Source: Planctomycetota bacterium
GTDB lineage: Bacteria; Planctomycetota; UBA11346
Length of the DNA stretch: 8,970 nucleotides
Assembly: GCA_947440715.1 (NCBI GenBank)
Contig: CANETI010000083.1
Coordinates: 1-8,970 of the forward strand
Direction: 5' to 3'
The notes below the pieces were generated by a model that made no database searches, was not told the origin of the DNA, and saw only the letters and a list, made by a program, of their open reading frames with translations. Positions within the stretch are counted from its first letter, which is position 1. Each line of letters begins with the position of its first letter. The position numbers and the translations under genes were made by a program. Positions 7,032 to 8,970 of the stretch are shown piece after piece.

Positions 7032-7058
7032 GTTTGTCGCTGCCGTCACGTGACAAAC
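7032..7058 (+). other. Hairpin/palindrome between kinase and scpA
   Basis: GTTTGTCGC (7032-7040) can pair with GTGACAAAC (7050-7058), with one G-U pair, eight bases after the kinase stop. Overlapping it is a perfect 10-base palindrome GTCACGTGAC (7045-7054). No T-run follows, so it is not a good intrinsic terminator. It could be an mRNA stem or a binding site for a dimeric regulator of scpA. I see no clear promoter in the rest of this 101-base gap. Confidence 0.35.
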
Positions 7059-7125
7059 AGCAGCGTGCCCACCGCCTCATCCATGAGTGACAAATGCCAC
7101 AGAGGCTTAGGCTGCGCCACGCCTC

Positions 7126-8970
7126 ATGTCCCATGATCCGTCGAATACTGAAATAACTGCGACGACACCTCTTCCGCCTGCGGTAGAGCTTGGCGAATCC
7201 GTGCCCTTGGAACTCGGCCATACCTTTACCGTCGATAATTTTAGCGGTCCGTTGGATTTGCTGCTGTACTTGGTCCGACGCACCGAATTAGACATCCTCG
7301 AAGTTCCATTAGCCCTGATCATCGACCAATTCGTCGAGACGGTCAGCGGTTGGCAAGATGCTGATTTAGATGTCGCTGGTGATTTCATTTTAATGGCCGC
7401 CACGTTGTTGGAAATGAAAGCGCGAACCATTGTTCCGCCGATTACCGAAGATGAAAAAATTGACCCTGATGAGCCTGTTTTTGATCCGCGCGATGGTTTA
7501 CTGCGCTCGTTATTGGCTTACCGCAAATTCAAAGAAGCCGTTCAAGTCATAGAATTATTAGAAATTAAACGCCGACCGTTAATTGAACGCCAATTCCGCG
7601 AAGGGATTCCAGACGCACCCGTCGATATCGAAGATTTTGAATTAGGAGACATCAATCTTAACACCTTAATGACGGCCTGCGAGTATACCCTGTCGCGCAT
7701 CAATGGACTCGGACCACGCACGGTCATAGCAGATGAAATGCCGCTCAGCCTACGGCTAAATACGTTGATCGATGAGCTGCGCGCGGTGGAAAAAAATACT
7801 ATCCATAATTTACTGAGTGGAAAATATTCTCGCATTTCGCATATCACTACGGTCATGGCGTCACTCGAACTTGCGCGCCAACGCCTTCTGGAAATCGCGC
7901 AATTTGAACAATTCGGCGATGTGATTTTGCGCCTGCGTTCAAACGAAGAACGCGATATCGTTCCTGAATTACCACCAGAAGAAGAATCGCCTAAGCGCCG
8001 TAAACGCATTCCGTTAATGACCTTCACCGCCCCGGTTGTCACTGACGTTGAGGATTCCGCCACCAACGATGACGCTGAAGAAGAAATCGTCGAAAGTGAC
8101 GAGCATCGTTTCTTGCGCGAATTAGAAGAATCCACCAGCGTCACTAGTGTTTTGGCCGTTACGGCGGATATCGAAACAAGTTTCACGAAACATTGGTACA
8201 CGTTACACCCTGAATTAGCGCCTGCACCCATCGAGCTACCGCCTGCACCGGTGGCACGCGTACCACAACCAAAAAAGATCAAGGCGCCTGCTGCCGAATT
8301 AGCGCCTGTCGCTGTGACTGAATCAGTGTCTGTAATTGAAATACCCGTCACTACAGAACCAACGACTACAAGCGAAACACCTGTAGCAGAAACTTCCACA
8401 ACTGAAATTTCTGCCGCCACTCTAATTACCGTTGAGCCACCACCGATCGTTAGCAACATCGTCGAATCTACAGCGACACCTGAAACGAGCGACATTGCCA
8501 CACCTGCTGTCGCTGAAGCCCCTGAAGCCGTAGCAACAGCAGAAACGCCGCCAGTCATAGAAATAACTGACTCCGCTGAAATAGCCTCCGTCATCGAAGC
8601 GAAAATCGAACCCGTCTTGGCCAGCGAAGTCCTCTCCGCACAAGCCGTTAGCGAAATCGTGCCAGCAAAAGCAACGCAAGAAGAAATTGCCCCAGAGCGA
8701 ATCTTACCAGTTGAAGAATGGGCCGTGGCCCGCGCCATGCCGGTTGAAGACGATCCTTTGGATAGCATCACCAGTGATGACCCCGCCGAGGTTAATGCCC
8801 GTCTCAATAAAATTATTGAGGACGACCAAGATGATCGCACCGCTTCCAACGCGCGCGATAACGATTTAATTACAGACGACCTAGCGATGGTCAACGCGGC
8901 TCTGCAAGCAAACGATGCTCGCGAAGAAGAAGAAGAAGAAGAAGAAGAAGAAGAAGAAGAAGAAGAAGAA
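7126..8970 (+). CDS. scpA: Chromosome segregation/condensation protein ScpA with long acidic tail (3' end outside window)
   Basis: ScpA is the kleisin that bridges the SMC ATPase heads and recruits ScpB, forming the bacterial condensin that compacts and separates chromosomes. From ATG 7126, the first ATG after an in-frame stop at 7108-7110, the frame stays open for 615 codons to the window edge. The ScpA core is at about 35-275: the N-terminal SMC-binding part begins DNFSGPLDLLLYLVRR (37-52) and continues with LDILEVPLALIIDQF and AGDFILMAATLLEMKAR. The C-terminal winged-helix ends with LELARQRLLEIAQFEQFGDVILRLR. Known ScpA proteins are about 230-300 residues and end there. This one continues at least 340 residues: a KRRKR basic patch (around 289), an acidic stretch, a Pro/Ala-rich part with ELAP/ELPP motifs (about 363-395), a long Thr/Glu/Val/Ala/Pro-rich low-complexity section, two copies of an ITDD-VNA-L motif (548-593) and a poly-Glu run (600-615) cut by the window edge. 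No Shine-Dalgarno is visible. The core assignment is secure; the tail's role is unknown. Confidence 0.93.
   Translation, partial: MSHDPSNTEITATTPLPPAVELGESVPLELGHTFTVDNFSGPLDLLLYLVRRTELDILEVPLALIIDQFVETVSGWQDADLDVAGDFILMAATLLEMKARTIVPPITEDEKIDPDEPVFDPRDGLLRSLLAYRKFKEAVQVIELLEIKRRPLIERQFREGIPDAPVDIEDFELGDINLNTLMTACEYTLSRINGLGPRTVIADEMPLSLRLNTLIDELRAVEKNTIHNLLSGKYSRISHITTVMASLELARQRLLEIAQFEQFGDVILRLRSNEERDIVPELPPEEESPKRRKRIPLMTFTAPVVTDVEDSATNDDAEEEIVESDEHRFLRELEESTSVTSVLAVTADIETSFTKHWYTLHPELAPAPIELPPAPVARVPQPKKIKAPAAELAPVAVTESVSVIEIPVTTEPTTTSETPVAETSTTEISAATLITVEPPPIVSNIVESTATPETSDIATPAVAEAPEAVATAETPPVIEITDSAEIASVIEAKIEPVLASEVLSAQAVSEIVPAKATQEEIAPERILPVEEWAVARAMPVEDDPLDSITSDDPAEVNARLNKIIEDDQDDRTASNARDNDLITDDLAMVNAALQANDAREEEEEEEEEEEEEEEE
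8767..8904 (+). repeat. Two diverged copies of an ITDD-VNA-L motif in the ScpA tail
   Basis: Residues 548-560 (ITSDDPAEVNARL) and 582-593 (ITDDLAMVNAAL) of ScpA share I-T-(S)-D-D-x-A-x-V-N-A-x-L, 34 residues apart, each within an acidic setting. The copies differ at the DNA level, so this is a protein-level repeat, not a recent slippage product. It may be a short docking motif used more than once. Confidence 0.6.
8923..8970 (+). repeat. (GAA)16 microsatellite encoding poly-Glu
   Basis: Sixteen uninterrupted GAA triplets run in the scpA frame to the last base of the window, coding for at least 16 Glu. The copies are identical in sequence with no GAG interruption, which suggests recent slippage-type expansion or an assembly artefact at a contig end. 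The true length cannot be known from this window. Confidence 0.97.

Noticed and set aside
6657..7049. 130-residue - strand frame at the kinase 3' end
   Set aside because: It is antisense to the kinase juxtamembrane and transmembrane region and is explained by the Pro/Arg/Ser codons of that stretch.
7542..8894. 450-residue open frame on the - strand
   Set aside because: It lies antisense to scpA, including part of the conserved ScpA core. Its Ser/Arg/Val/Ala-rich product is the mirror of the biased codons in the tail, and no family is recognisable.

Overview
The window looks like ordinary chromosomal DNA from a Gram-negative bacterium, most likely of the PVC group (Planctomycetota/Verrucomicrobiota/Lentisphaerota). 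This rests on a SecD-SecF fusion, a Hanks-type Ser/Thr kinase, weak or absent Shine-Dalgarno sequences at most starts, and a YajC with its own apparent signal peptide. Base composition is about half G+C and codon use is even across the genes. I see no mobile element, phage gene, CRISPR array, tRNA or rRNA. The phylum is an inference; the gene families are read directly from the protein sequences.

Layout: (1) positions 124-3840 carry yajC and a fused secDF, a compact protein-export operon. (2) A gap of about 190 bases with two hairpins leads to infC (translation initiation factor IF-3), which probably starts at a TTG codon behind the clearest Shine-Dalgarno in the window. (3) infC ends at a strong terminator hairpin. 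Converging on it from the other strand is a multi-spanning membrane protein of the bile acid:sodium symporter (BASS) type. (4) Divergent from the transporter is a membrane-anchored Ser/Thr kinase whose N-terminus carries two copies of a GspE/MshE-type motif. (5) About 100 bases downstream, on the same strand, is scpA, the kleisin subunit of the bacterial SMC condensin. It is still open at the window edge.

The genes are mostly housekeeping: membrane protein export (YajC-SecDF), translation initiation (IF-3), chromosome segregation (ScpA), plus one transporter and one signalling kinase. The most unusual parts are the ScpA C-terminal tail (at least 340 extra, low-complexity, acidic residues ending in a (GAA)16 run exactly at the window edge), the duplicated MshEN-like motif on the kinase, an enlarged coiled-coil periplasmic domain in the SecF half of SecDF, and an infC with a non-ATG start and no rpmI-rplT behind it. 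I found no convincing evidence of a wholly new multi-gene system. The kinase/extended-ScpA pair is the best candidate for something undescribed.
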